From Poteriospumella lacustris (Eukaryota > Sar > Chrysophyceae > Chromulinales > Dinobryaceae), in NCBI GenBank assembly GCA_008000375.1, contig SMOI01000446.1, forward strand, positions 1 to 23,774: DNA of 23,774 bases, written 5' to 3'. How positions within the stretch are numbered: position 1 is the stretch's first letter; every line of letters begins with the position of its first letter. The position numbers and the translations under genes are program-made. Under the pieces are notes generated by a model. That model searched no databases. It was not told the DNA's origin and saw only the letters and a list, made by a program, of their open reading frames with translations. Shown in pieces: positions 1-10,056 of the stretch.

Positions 1-2365
1 GCTTCGTCATTGGCTTCAGCGAATGCCAATGATTCACGGTACTCTTCCTCCACTTGACGTTGTCGTTGGCGTAAGTGGAATTTCGTGTATCGTTCGGACA
101 AGTCCAACGCAGGACGCAAAATACGAGGATGCAAAAAGTTGGTCGAGTCATTCACACTGCCAGACCAGGCTTCAACCTCTTGTAATGCCGTATCCACTAC
201 ACCCGCCACACGATCACCCAGATGCTCTTCATCGCCTAAGATAGATACAAAGGTTTGCTCCGCTTCGGCTAATTTTCGATGAAATTCACGACCGAGTTCA
301 CTCTCTTCTTCCGCTTCGATCTCTTCTTCAATGTCCGCTTCCAGTTCTTCGAGCAGGTAATCGGCTGGTAAACGTTCCATTTGTTCCAATCGATCCAATC
401 GCCGTTCCATCGCCCGCTTATATTGCATCCATGGACTATCCGGATGGGTGACTTCTAACGAGGCTTCATCTTCGAACCCAACGGTTGCGATCGCCAAATC
501 ATCAAAATAGGTAGCTGATCCATCCATAGCCAGTTTCTCATCCAACAGAGCCTGTTCACTTGGAGACAAGGCGGTCGCCTTCTCCAACTCTTGGATCTTC
601 GTGGTGTTTTGCAGCAAATCCGCTAGTGTTATACTATCGGAGACTTCGCCAAAACTCTGGTTGCCAACGAGTAGTGACATCGGTTGGATCTGCTGCACCG
701 CTGGTTCCGAGGACTTCGCGGCTGCTTCTGAATGCATCTGAATACTCCATTGCACAACTGGTGGCAACTCCAGTTGTTCTTTGTCCTTTATGACTGATCG
801 AATATAGTCCATAAAACGACCCGATTCTGGGTAGATGTCTTCTTCTTTCAAGCCCAGTTTTTCCCACGGTGTCGATTTCTGTGAGAAATCAACGCGTGGC
901 TCTCCGGGCAACGTCATTTGCGACGCAAGCTGGTACATTTCCGAATCGGCCCATTCGCTCTCCCTACAAACAAACACAAGTCGATCAACAGAGATGAAGA
1001 AGAGAGATTTTTCTTGCAGCTCTGACAATACTTACTCTGGGTCATCCCATTGCGCTGGAATACGATGCTGCAGTGGATGCTTGCTGTGCATGAAACTTTC
1101 AATGACTAACCGTTGCGACTCAACATCCGGGCTTAATGATGAACGAGGTGGGTGGTTGTATAGATATTGTTGATCATCAAGATCTTCCAATCTACCTCGC
1201 ACATACTCGCGAATGCGCTCATCAGAAATGGAGGACAACAAGTCCTGAACAGCAACAGAGCGGCATACTGGATGATGAACACGACCGGTTTGCACTGTGA
1301 AGACCGCCATTGTTCTTACCTCATATCGACGATTGGTTAGTGGTATTGATCTTGCTTCTACATATTCGATCGGACCGTCAACGAGCTCCATGTCTTCTTC
1401 GTCGTCTTGATTGGACAAAAGCAGCAGAGCTGTTTTGGGATCAAATTCTTTGTCACTTGGAAGACCCAATGGAGCCGCTAATCGCAGTTCCCATGCACGC
1501 GCTAACTCCTATAGAATACCATGTCGATAAATGATCAAATTCATTCGCAACGATGTGCCCAAGACGACGATAAACGTACCGGCAATGTAATGAATTCGGT
1601 CACATCGTCAACAATGGTTCCTTCAAAAACTCGAACTGGTACTTGACACGCGGGTTGTGAACCAAAGAAATCCTCCGCAGGAACCAACGTACTTTTAATA
1701 TCAACAGGATTGCTATGTTCAGGATAGCATTCGGCATCATCAAAGAGATGAGCAGGCTCAACAAATTTTACGTCCTCGTCATCCGCAATGGACAACAGAG
1801 CATGTAGCATATCTTCTCTACTCATCGGGCTATTTGATTTCGTACGCTCCTGATGAATACGTCTTAATTCACGATCCGTAACAAAAACGGTGTCAATTTC
1901 CTCGACGGGCTGCTCTTCGTCGACGATGTGACAAAGTGTGTTTTTCTTCATGCATGCGGAAATGACGTCTTGTATGTCATACGCTTTGACATCTGTAGAC
2001 TTGTTCAGAGCCAGACAGTAAGCCATCCACTGCTTTGTGACTGTTTTCATATCCAATTCTTCGTATTGAAGCTCGGGTAATGATTTGGGCTGATGACTTA
2101 GTCCGGCTATTTCGGTCAATTCTTTCATCTTTTCTTTGTTGATCATCTTGAAGGACTCAATCCCGGGACCCATCAACATTTCATGACTGCTGATATCAAT
2201 CACAAAGGGTGGTTTGATAAGAGGCCCATCAGATTCTTGAAGAGACCGAACACGCCAGCGTGACATGGGAGACTTGAGGAAACGACGAAATGAGTGAATG
2301 CATGACAATGAAAACAGAAAGAGCATCCAAGTAATCCTCCGGAGGATTCCACCCATTGCTACCAT
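1..2365 (-). CDS. Acidic protein of unknown function, possibly plastid-targeted; 3' end cut by window
   Basis: I do not recognise this protein. Three exons join in frame: 2365-1580, 1508-1036 and 963-1, giving about 740 residues before the window edge. The removed introns are 71 and 72 nt with good GT-AG borders. The chosen start (ATG at 2365; ATGs at 2356 and 2326 are alternatives) gives a hydrophobic segment at residues 12-23 (MLFLFSLSCIHS), then Phe26 and a basic Ser/Arg-rich stretch to about residue 42. That layout resembles signal peptide plus transit peptide of secondary plastids; this is inference. The rest is soluble, with no membrane segment. A glutamate-rich, probably coiled-coil stretch lies near residues 610-645, and a second charged helix follows near the edge. 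An alternative model starts at ATG 2495, splices a 127-nt intron (2362-2236) and lacks the signal; it is less attractive. The promoter must lie in 2366-2721. Confidence 0.72.
964..1035 (-). other. Intron 2 of the acidic-protein gene (72 nt)
   Basis: On the minus strand the exon ends ...GACCCAGA, the donor is GTAAGT, and the acceptor is TGTTTGTAG followed by GGAGAGCGAATGG. The splice falls within a Glu codon (GA|G) and keeps a long open frame on both sides. Without splicing the frame stops just after the donor. Confidence 0.85.
1509..1579 (-). other. Intron 1 of the acidic-protein gene (71 nt)
   Basis: Donor GTACGT follows the codons ACA TTG CCG, and the acceptor is ATTCTATAG before GAG TTA GCG. 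The phase is 0. Joining the exons removes the stop that ends the upstream frame shortly after the donor. Confidence 0.85.
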
Positions 2366-2721
2366 CCCTCATAGAATCCAAAGTATAATCATCTACAGTG
2401 TCATTTGTGTCTGAAATTGCTCTGCATCGTCCGATGACAATCTCCGAGTCATGGCGTCCCATCGTCCATTTCGTTCCCTCCGCAAACAACTGCATAGTTG
2501 GAGTTACGACAATATGAAAGAGCCTATAGTAATCGTAAAACGGTAAGATCGTTGCGCTTTGCGAAAAACGCGACTGCAAGCACCTCTCTCTGTTGCATTA
2601 ATTGTGGCTCAACGATCCTTCTGAATCTGAAATTGACAAGACTTTATCAAATACAGTACAATTGCAAACTTCTTTTGTAATGACATCTTTTACATCGACA
2701 GGACAACAAATGACACTAAAT
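2366..2721. other. Intergenic spacer between DCP2 and the acidic-protein gene
   Basis: This 356-bp spacer should hold the DCP2 3' end and the promoter of the next minus-strand gene. An open frame on the minus strand (2579-2229) overlaps it but looks like chance or an alternative first exon. I see no tRNA or clear repeat. Confidence 0.5.
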
Positions 2722-3927
2722 TTACAAGGGATGTTGCTTGAGCTCTTGGTCCACCGCGCTCATGATGGTTTTCGTATCCAGAGTTACTCGTTTGAAAAAG
2801 GATCTCGTCGGGCGAGCTTGAGACTGCTGTAGCGATGCCTGAAGAGTATAGAAATCCATGATCAGGCCATCTTGAACGGTGAAATTTTGACTTTGTTGGG
2901 CAAACTGCAAGTAGTCATCATCCATGCTCTGCTGTCGCGGTTGGGTACCTTGATACTTCACAAATCGAGGATGTGCATCGCCAAATCCATGCGGATTCCC
3001 ATCATAAGTGTAGTCACGACCAGTCAATTTGGCATTGGCCTGGAACATGTCGGACACTGACCAACCCTTTTTCTTTCCACCGGCGCCTTGAAAGGTATCC
3101 TCGTTTCTCGAGTCAAAATCATTTTTCATTCGCTTGAGAATACGAGGTATCGTAACTTCATCAGCCTTTTCACCGGCCTTTTCACCTTTCTTCTTTTTCT
3201 TTTCATCTTTCTTGTCGCCCTTGGATTTAGATTTCAGTCGCTGGTTTTGAGTTATCCACCGCTTCAACTTGGGAATAAAGGGATGAACATTGTACGTGTG
3301 AGCAGGAACACTCGAAATTGGATGAAATTTGATGTCGGATATTTCCTTTCTGACTTGCGGCTCAAATTCAGTGGTCTCCGGAACATTCGTGGCGATAAAC
3401 AACTGGATTTTCTTTTCTCCTTGAAACGTGACGACGAAATCATTCGCATTGCAGTGATCTCGAGCATTGAATCCAGTCTCTTCATAGACCTCCCGAATAG
3501 CGCATTCCAATTCATCTTCGTTCTCGTTGATTTTTCCGCGAGGAAAAGTCCAACTCTCACCGTTCCAATCCTTGACGAGCACCATCTTTGTCATATCGGG
3601 ATTCAGGAGGATACAACCACACACAGGAATTTTTGCTTTGTATTGCGAAAACTCAGCAAAAATTTGACTGAACTTGTTGGACATGTTCTTCAGCAATTCG
3701 CAGTGGTTGAAAATTTTCGCTGCGAATGACTTCAACGACGAGAAGTGCGCCAAATGGCTGAACTTATCCGCCTTGAAGTCTTCATAGTACCAATACGCTT
3801 GTTCGATCTGATAAAATAGGCGCTCTGGAGAATTCAGCTCCGATTCAGGTAAATTGTACAAAAATCGAGTTTCCACATCCTCGAGGGCATCTTCCAAAGA
3901 GGCTGGTGCAGCTGCCGTGAATGACAT
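2722..3927 (-). CDS. DCP2: mRNA-decapping enzyme subunit 2 (DCP2)
   Basis: Nudix hydrolase that removes the 5' m7G cap from mRNA to start 5'-3' decay, acting with DCP1 in the cytoplasm and P-bodies. The 401-residue intronless frame has the N-terminal regulatory (Box A) domain at about residues 10-95. The Nudix fold follows from about 98, with the Nudix box at 131-153: G131, E137, R145-E146, E149-E150 and G152. The two glutamates are the usual metal-binding catalytic pair. A helical Box B-like stretch follows to about 230. A lysine-rich linker at 231-257 leads to a conserved-looking motif GWSVSDMFQAN near 288-298 and an F-rich C-terminal motif near 377-395. Both resemble C-terminal elements seen in plant and protist DCP2. 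It is transcribed away from the USP gene at 4389 across a 461-bp spacer. Confidence 0.95.
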   Translation of the reverse strand: MSFTAAAPASLEDALEDVETRFLYNLPESELNSPERLFYQIEQAYWYYEDFKADKFSHLAHFSSLKSFAAKIFNHCELLKNMSNKFSQIFAEFSQYKAKIPVCGCILLNPDMTKMVLVKDWNGESWTFPRGKINENEDELECAIREVYEETGFNARDHCNANDFVVTFQGEKKIQLFIATNVPETTEFEPQVRKEISDIKFHPISSVPAHTYNVHPFIPKLKRWITQNQRLKSKSKGDKKDEKKKKKGEKAGEKADEVTIPRILKRMKNDFDSRNEDTFQGAGGKKKGWSVSDMFQANAKLTGRDYTYDGNPHGFGDAHPRFVKYQGTQPRQQSMDDDYLQFAQQSQNFTVQDGLIMDFYTLQASLQQSQARPTRSFFKRVTLDTKTIMSAVDQELKQHPL

Positions 3928-4388
3928 ATCTGATCTTTAATATTTGTGGTCGGTTCAATGGGCAAGCTGTTCTGAAGCCAAAAAACTATCTCTTGTGAGG
4001 AGGTGAAAAATGATGAAGGGAAGTAAATCTTGCACCATGCAGTTGTCTATTCCATTCGCCCGAATCTCTCTCATCATCATCATCGGTGCTGCATCAGGAT
4101 GATGGAGGATGCTCCGCATCGTTAAAAAATTCAGAAACGGTTGCCGAACCTAACCACTTCCAGATGTACCCATAAAATAGACTAGCACCTTCCTTTTCAA
4201 ATCCGATTTGAAAAATCGCCCATCTGCATCGCCAAAAACAATGCTCTCTTCCATCGTATGCACACAAAAGTAACGTCATCAAGAGCTAGTCAGCGAAATT
4301 TTTTGTGCCAGCTCTGAGAGCATCATTTTGTTTCTCCAAAGAATCCCGTTCATTGAGTCACCTAGCCAGATAAAAGTCGCACATCAAA
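3928..4388. promoter_or_regulatory. Divergent promoter region between DCP2 and the USP37-like gene
   Basis: This 461-bp spacer lies between two divergently transcribed genes, so it should contain both promoters. It holds a short perfect inverted repeat (4194-4214) and a CATCAT microsatellite near 4073-4083. I see no convincing TATA box at a proper distance and no RNA gene. Confidence 0.5.
4194..4214. repeat. Perfect 9-bp inverted repeat with 3-bp spacer
   Basis: TTTTCAAAT, then CCG, then ATTTGAAAA. The two arms are exact reverse complements. It lies roughly mid-way between the DCP2 and USP37-like start codons and could be a protein-binding site; chance is also possible. Confidence 0.5.
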
Positions 4389-7300
4389 ATGAGCGTTTCT
4401 GATGACTATGAGATTGTTCCATACAGAGCTAAGTTCACGACGAATGAATTCGGCCTGGCACTTAACCGTCCAGACCGTTTAATTCTTCAATTTCAAAACA
4501 ACAAGGTTTCTGTCCGTTGGCGGAAGTTAACGGAAGTGTTCTTCCTGAAGAAGTTCGTCATCAATAGGAATCCAACTACCAAAGAGTACCATATCAGGAC
4601 GGATGGTTTATCGATCTATTTGTCCCGCGAAGAAGAATGTTTGATGGATATTATGGAGGGGAAAATAAGGGATCTTAATGGAGGCAATGCCACTTCAAGC
4701 AGCACTGTCCGCCCCCCTTCAACCAAAGTTGTAGCTCCAGCTCCTCCAAGAATGGGATCGCCTGATGTAAAGGGAAAACTCAACATGCATGGCAAGACAT
4801 CTGGAACTATTTCGCGAACAACAACCGTTGCAACAAATGGGAAACATCAATCTCCTCAAAGGCTTATGAGTTCCGTTCAACAACGAGTGTACACTCAGTC
4901 GCCTTTGAAGTCGCCTCTAAAATCTCTCCCACCTGTGGACGAGGCATCCCTCGCAAACAATCGGTCTGCAGCACACGCTGTTTCATCTTCATCAACGCAT
5001 GTAGTCCCTCAAGTAACGTATGGTCGCAACTCGAAGCGTCAATATTCGGCACTTAACGGGATCGGTGATAAGCATTCTGCATGGGAGGCTGTAGCTGACT
5101 TGGCATATAAGAGGAGGGATGAAGATGAGGACGAAGGTGATCGAGGGATTGATAATCCGGTTCCTATTGCGCCATCTGACACAAAGGTCTTGGTTCCAGC
5201 CAGGCTGGACAATTTTTTCCGGGCCAAGCCCGCAGAGATTAGTATGTCCACACCACCTCGTTCTGAGGTCCGCCCGTCGCAGCCAATGTGGAACACGCTG
5301 ACCAGTACCTTATCGGTTTCTGAAAATATCCAACCTCGCATAGTTGATGGAAACGTTGGGAAGCAAGCTCGTATGCGCCTTTCAGGATCCCCGCTTTCAT
5401 CTGCTATGGCAAACGAGATGGCGGCTGGGTTGCGAACCCCGGAGAAATCTAAGCCATTTGGATCGTTGACAGAGTCACTCGGTTTTGCCAATAGCCGCCC
5501 ACGCCCAGCTCTGATTGAACCATTTTCTCTCTCTGGCTCGTCATTGTTTGCGAATCCTATTGCTCCTGCAGTACCGTCGGTTGTTCGATTCGATGGGAAG
5601 TACGAAGGGGGAATTCGCAATTTGGGCAACACATGTTACATGTCGTCCATCTTGCAGGTACGTATCTTGAACTACATCTAAGTCAATGGTAATCGTTTGA
5701 CATTGTTTTTGTTTTCACAGGCGCTATCGTCGGTTCGAGGATTATCCGCCAATTTGAATTCCACGCTGTGGCAAACCGTCTACCATCACGATTCACAGAT
5801 TTCGTCGTCATCCGTTGCCTTGCAAGCCTCTGATGCTGCAACAGGTGAATATTTTTCGTCGCCCGCTGCAATTCCGACTGACTTGCAAGGGAGAAAGCAA
5901 TTTGTTGACCGGAGCCTGTTCCTGCAGTTGAGCAACATGTTGCAACTGATTGAAGCGAAGCGCAATCATCCGATAAATAGTGACCAGTTGACCGCCCTGA
6001 TCAATTCTACGAATGGCGGATATGGCGGTCCATTGGGAGGCAGTCATAGTTCTAAAGTCGATACTATGTTGAAGATCGAAAGGAAATTCGCAGTGGATCC
6101 GATGCGTTTTCGGGCCTGTGTCATTCATCGTCAAGAGAAGTTCGCCAATTTCAGTCAACAGGATGCACAGGAGTTTTTGAGCGATCTCATGAATGAATTG
6201 GAGGACGATATGTTTCGAACATTGCGTGGGGTTATTCTTCAACAAAAGATAAAGGTGGTTCATGATAAATCCCGCATCTTGAACACTCCATCACCTGCCA
6301 CTATATCAGCAGTTCCCGCGACCATTGCTGCGGCTGCTGGTGCAGCTGCAGAGTCTTCGACAGGCGATTCAATTTCAATGGATGCCAATGGTCACACTGA
6401 TGGTCCATCGCTAGATGCAATTGACTCCAAAGTCTCTTTAACTTCTGAAGCAGTTCAAGAGATATCTGGGCAAGTTGACGCACAAATGCAATTGCTCAAA
6501 CAATTATTTCCCCCGTCTCTCTTCTTTGAAAGTTCCATGCAGAGTGTGATGACATGCACAAATTGTCATCATCAACGTGAACCCCGAACGGAAATGTATC
6601 GCGATTTTTCTTTGGAAGTTGATGCAACCGATGATGCTGCGCCATCGTCTCCTGTCGCTGCGAACAATGATATCCATTATTTGATCCATCGGTATTTGCA
6701 ACCGGAGTCCCGTGATCTTCGATGTCAGCACTGCGAAGTGGGAGAGCAAGTGGAAATGCGAAAGCAGTTATTGTCTGTGGCTCCAGTGCTGGTGTTTCAT
6801 TTGAAGCGATTTCAATATGACCGCCGTCTTCAAGAGTTTCGCAAAATCGATGCGCCGGTCACCTTCCCATCGAAGTTGAGTCTTCGCGCCGCTGGAATGA
6901 TGAACAGCAATGTTCCGAATCCATCTCTGGAAGCAAAGGCCCAGGTTGTCAACAGCAGTTCATTCAAGCGCATCTTTACTGATTCCGCTGTGAACACGAT
7001 TGATGCTGCGGTAGAAAAATTCGAAGCCTGCACGCGGTTGGCGAAGGATTTATCGGAGGGTCGCGTGGCGAAGGGCATGCTGGCGTTTACACGTATTGAA
7101 GACAGCGAATACCAACTGACGGCTGTCGTTCGCCACTATGGCTCAAGCATTGGTGGTGGTCACTATGTTTGTGATGTTCGTAACCATAAGGTTGGTCATG
7201 GACACGAAGCACACTGGCTACGATACAATGACACAATAGTCACACCAATATCTGAGGTACGTTACAGCTTGTATATGCTCTTACGCGTTTTGTGTGGTTT

Positions 7301-7393
7301 GCAGAAGACTGATCGTGCGTGTTGATGTAGGAAGCAGTTCTGGGCGAGAAGGATACACCATACGTGCTCTTCTACCAGAAGCTAACTTGCTGA
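4389..7393 (+). CDS. Ubiquitin-specific protease (USP37/26/29-like) with PH-like N-terminus
   Basis: Cysteine protease that removes ubiquitin from proteins. Exons 4389-5657, 5721-7256 and 7331-7393 join in phase 0 to give 955 residues. The C-terminal catalytic domain starts with the Cys box GNTCYM (C416). It continues with QQDAQEFL, a CxxC...CxxC zinc-ribbon (CTNC and CQHC), FHLKRFQYD, and the His box GGHYV (H904). It ends with YND (N926-D927) and the terminal VLFYQK. All catalytic residues are present. Residues about 8-95 look like the PH domain found at the start of USP37-type enzymes, and residues 98-400 are Ser/Pro-rich and probably disordered. The USP37-like assignment rests on this layout and on the YQLTAVVRHYGSS block; USP membership itself is certain. 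The last exon is tiny (21 codons) but supplies the conserved C-terminal strand. Confidence 0.93.
5658..5720 (+). other. Intron 1 of the USP37-like gene (63 nt)
   Basis: CTTGCAG|GTACGTATC ... TTGTTTTCACAG|GCGCTATCG. The phase is 0 and the intron lies directly after the catalytic-cysteine box (ILQ|AL). Splicing is required because both flanking frames otherwise stop or start inside it. Confidence 0.93.
7257..7330 (+). other. Intron 2 of the USP37-like gene (74 nt)
   Basis: ATATCTGAG|GTACGTTAC ... GTTGATGTAG|GAAGCAGTT, phase 0. The spliced product ends with the conserved USP C-terminal strand (YVLFYQK), which supports this acceptor over the earlier TTTGCAG at 7299-7305. Confidence 0.88.
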
Positions 7394-7609
7394 TGCATAT
7401 GCACCGTTCCGAATTATACGAGAAGCTTTCATGGTTTCCCGGACTGTACATACATGTCGATATCTGCTGTTGCTAATTACTCCCTTCTCTACGAACTGGT
7501 AGTTGGTGTGTTTTCTGCTGCCCTCATGTCTTCAGAAAGTTGAATTTCACTTCAAGGGGCTCAAGGGACTTAACTTTTTGCCACTGGCAGGGGACGATCC
7601 GATTGTTTC

Positions 7610-8212
7610 ATGATTTTAAGCCTGAAAGAGGATAAAGACTCCGGAGGAAGTTGGCTGATTCGCTGCTCCCCATCACAGATGAAATGTAGAATCACGCCTA
7701 GAGTTCTAGTCAAGTCATTTCAACCTGGGCCAAGTACAGTTCCTTTCCCCAACAACATGAGCATTCTCGACCACGATATCTTGAGTGCTTTTTTGTGCAT
7801 TCTTGAACTCTTTCAAGTCCTAAGCCGTATACAAGTATTGTTTGGTCTTGGGCCACCGTACTCAAAGGAAGTGCTGTGCTCAATGCAGTGGTATTTCACA
7901 AGTGGCGCTGTAACGGCTCTCATTTCCTGTTGCCTACTGATCAATTCGAGAAAGTACCAAAGCTCTGAGCCCATCCTTGCAATGGCCGCAGTACTTCATT
8001 TTGAACTTCATGTGTACTACATCTTGAATTGGTACAGTACGACGTCTTTTAATGTACAATCAATACGGGATTGGTCGTCAGAACCTTACCTTCGTCGGCG
8101 TGTGAACCACAACGATATGACCATGCTCCTTTTTAACTTCGCGGGAACGCTGTTTGATGTAGGCGTTCACTTTCTTTCAACTTTCCTGTTGTTTCACTTT
8201 GTAACATCTTGA
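7610..8212 (+). CDS. Hypothetical small multi-pass membrane protein
   Basis: I do not recognise this protein. The frame runs 200 residues from the ATG at 7610, or 151 from the in-frame ATG at 7757, which I slightly prefer because the hydrophobic part starts there. Counting from 7757, about four hydrophobic segments are visible: 7-27, 44-64, 72-92 and 122-147. A basic loop (YLRRRVNHND) sits before the last one. A His/Glu cluster (LHFELH) lies in the third segment. The length, even hydrophobicity, and position between two same-strand genes (217 bp before the D-lactate dehydrogenase) fit a real gene, but nothing identifies its role. Confidence 0.55.
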   Translation: MILSLKEDKDSGGSWLIRCSPSQMKCRITPRVLVKSFQPGPSTVPFPNNMSILDHDILSAFLCILELFQVLSRIQVLFGLGPPYSKEVLCSMQWYFTSGAVTALISCCLLINSRKYQSSEPILAMAAVLHFELHVYYILNWYSTTSFNVQSIRDWSSEPYLRRRVNHNDMTMLLFNFAGTLFDVGVHFLSTFLLFHFVTS

Positions 8213-8429
8213 TTGATCTCTAACCTAATGGAAGTTGTTATTATCCCTCCACTTGCCTCGCAGCAGCGAAGCACGAAGACGACGACACACAGCGGAAGTT
8301 TCTTCCATGTTCTTCTTCGCCGTTGGCGCCAGCGGGCAACTTTTGGATGATACAAATACAACCACAGCAATTCAGAAAGATATAACATAATCATCGATCT
8401 TTTGCGTGCCCAAGAACTTGAGAGAGGAA

Positions 8430-9437
8430 ATGAGAACTTTGGTCTTTTCGTCCCGAAGATACTTCAAAAATGCTTTGAACAAAATCAATGCTGCCAACGG
8501 TGCTCGTCATCAGTTGCAATACTTGGATGCAGGTTTTGATTCTTCTACTGCTCCTCTTTGCGAAGGATTCGATGCTGCCCTCGTTTTTGTCAATGATAAA
8601 GTGGACAGAACGGCGTTGGAGACCCTCGCGAAAGGTGGAACTCGTATGGTGTCAACTCTCAGCACAGGCACCAATCACATCGATTTGAATGCTGCAAAGG
8701 ATCTAGGCATCACCGTCACGGCGGTCCCGAAGTATTCTCCGAATGCGATTTCTGAGTTCACTGTGGGAATGTTGCTGTCAGTCGCAAGAAATATTCACAG
8801 AGCTCACCACCGCACTCGTGAAGGAAACTTTAACCTTGACGGTTTGGAAGGTTTCGAGCTGCGCGAGAAGACCATTGGTGTTTACGGTGCTGGATCAATC
8901 GGCCGAACTGTGATTAGAAATCTTTCGGGCTTCGGTTGCAAAATTTTGGCTTACGACCCGTACCCTTCGAACGAAGTTGCCAATTTGTGCACTTTCGTCG
9001 AGCCAAAGACCCTGTTCAAAGAATCGGACGTTCTCACATTCCACACTCCTTTGATTGACTCTACTCGTCACCTTGTTAACGATGAGACTTTGGCGACCAT
9101 GAAGCGTGGTGTTGTTATTGTGAACACTTCGCGTGGTGGAATCATCGACACCCCGGCGGCATTGCGTGGATTGAAGAGCGGACAAATTGGATCCCTTGCC
9201 ATTGATGTGTACGAAGGTGAAGGTGCGCTGTTCTTCGAGGATCGCTCTTGTCAAATTATCCCAGATGATACGTTCGCTCGTTTGTTGACCTACCCCAACG
9301 TGTTGGTGACTGGTCATCAAGCATTCCTTACTGAAACAGCCATCAACACGATTGCTTCCACCACCTTGGGTTACTTATCCGAATTTGAAACCACCGGAAA
9401 GTGCTCGAAGGCTCTTCTCCCTGCCATTAAGAATTAA
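8430..9437 (+). CDS. ldhA: D-lactate dehydrogenase, bacterial fermentative type
   Basis: NADH-dependent reduction of pyruvate to D-lactate, which regenerates NAD+ under low oxygen. The first ATG is at 8430 and gives 335 residues, close to the usual length (about 330). The substrate/catalytic domain surrounds a Rossmann fold with GAGSIG at 153-158 and Asp176 as the likely adenine-ribose-binding acid. Catalytic residues are R235 (NTSRGG), E264 (DVYEGE) and H296 (GHQAF). The stretch LFFEDRS...DDTF and the GHQAFLTETA block match the LdhA branch of the D-2-hydroxyacid dehydrogenases. This branch is typical of bacteria and is also found in some algae and protists. There is no intron and no clear organelle presequence, so a cytosolic place is likely. 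Bacterial ancestry of the gene is inference. Confidence 0.93.
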   Translation: MRTLVFSSRRYFKNALNKINAANGARHQLQYLDAGFDSSTAPLCEGFDAALVFVNDKVDRTALETLAKGGTRMVSTLSTGTNHIDLNAAKDLGITVTAVPKYSPNAISEFTVGMLLSVARNIHRAHHRTREGNFNLDGLEGFELREKTIGVYGAGSIGRTVIRNLSGFGCKILAYDPYPSNEVANLCTFVEPKTLFKESDVLTFHTPLIDSTRHLVNDETLATMKRGVVIVNTSRGGIIDTPAALRGLKSGQIGSLAIDVYEGEGALFFEDRSCQIIPDDTFARLLTYPNVLVTGHQAFLTETAINTIASTTLGYLSEFETTGKCSKALLPAIKN

Positions 9438-10056
9438 ATCCCTCTCGAATGGGTGGATGGCAGTCAAATTTTTTTCGAATCTTTGTTCTGATTTTTTTAG
9501 GTTAGCTGTATTCGTTGCTATATTTTGATCATCAAGGCCCCTTCCTCTAAACCCTTTCTTCTTCTATCTTCCTTTCATCTTCTGTGATCGACGAACATTG
9601 TCAATGAGAAGATTATTGTTTCTCTGAAGAAATACTCCGGATTCACATACTGACATGAACAGTAGTTTGTACTACTACTCTTTACCGTGTAGAAAACTGA
9701 CAGCCAACTTGTTTGTGATGATGCACTGGTTAACTTAACAAGCTTTCAAGTTTCTCGTCGTTCACGACTTCATAAAATCGAAATGGCTTTATACATACGC
9801 GGTGGGTGCTGAGTTAGGCGGCTGTGTGCAGAGGAAGAAAAGGCGTTACATTTATTTTGCACCGAACTGCAGTGTGGCAGGTGACCGTTGGATTGGCATT
9901 CCATTGCTTTCATCCACACCAATCCAATCTGATACATTATCGCCAAACGCTGAATGACCTTTACATGGTATACTATACTGCATCCTTTGATATATCACAT
10001 TCAAGCCCACCCCTCCCCAACTTTCTCGTGTCTCCCGACTTGCATCGTGTGTTGAA
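9438..10056. other. 619-bp intergenic region
   Basis: This holds the 3' end of the lactate dehydrogenase gene and the promoter of the cysteine-rich gene. Two T-runs (about 9468-9475 and 9492-9498) follow the stop codon. I found no convincing coding frame, tRNA or repeat. The 78-codon frame at 9824-10060 has no recognisable features. Confidence 0.5.

Noticed and set aside
2229-2579. Minus-strand frame that could be a first exon of the acidic-protein gene
   Set aside because: It needs a 127-nt intron with a weak GTAGCA donor, longer than all others here, and would remove a good signal-like N-terminus. Kept only as an alternative.
3088-3729. 213-codon plus-strand frame antisense to DCP2
   Set aside because: It lies wholly within the clear DCP2 gene, begins with ATG only by chance, and its hydrophobic content is the mirror of the lysine-rich linker of DCP2.
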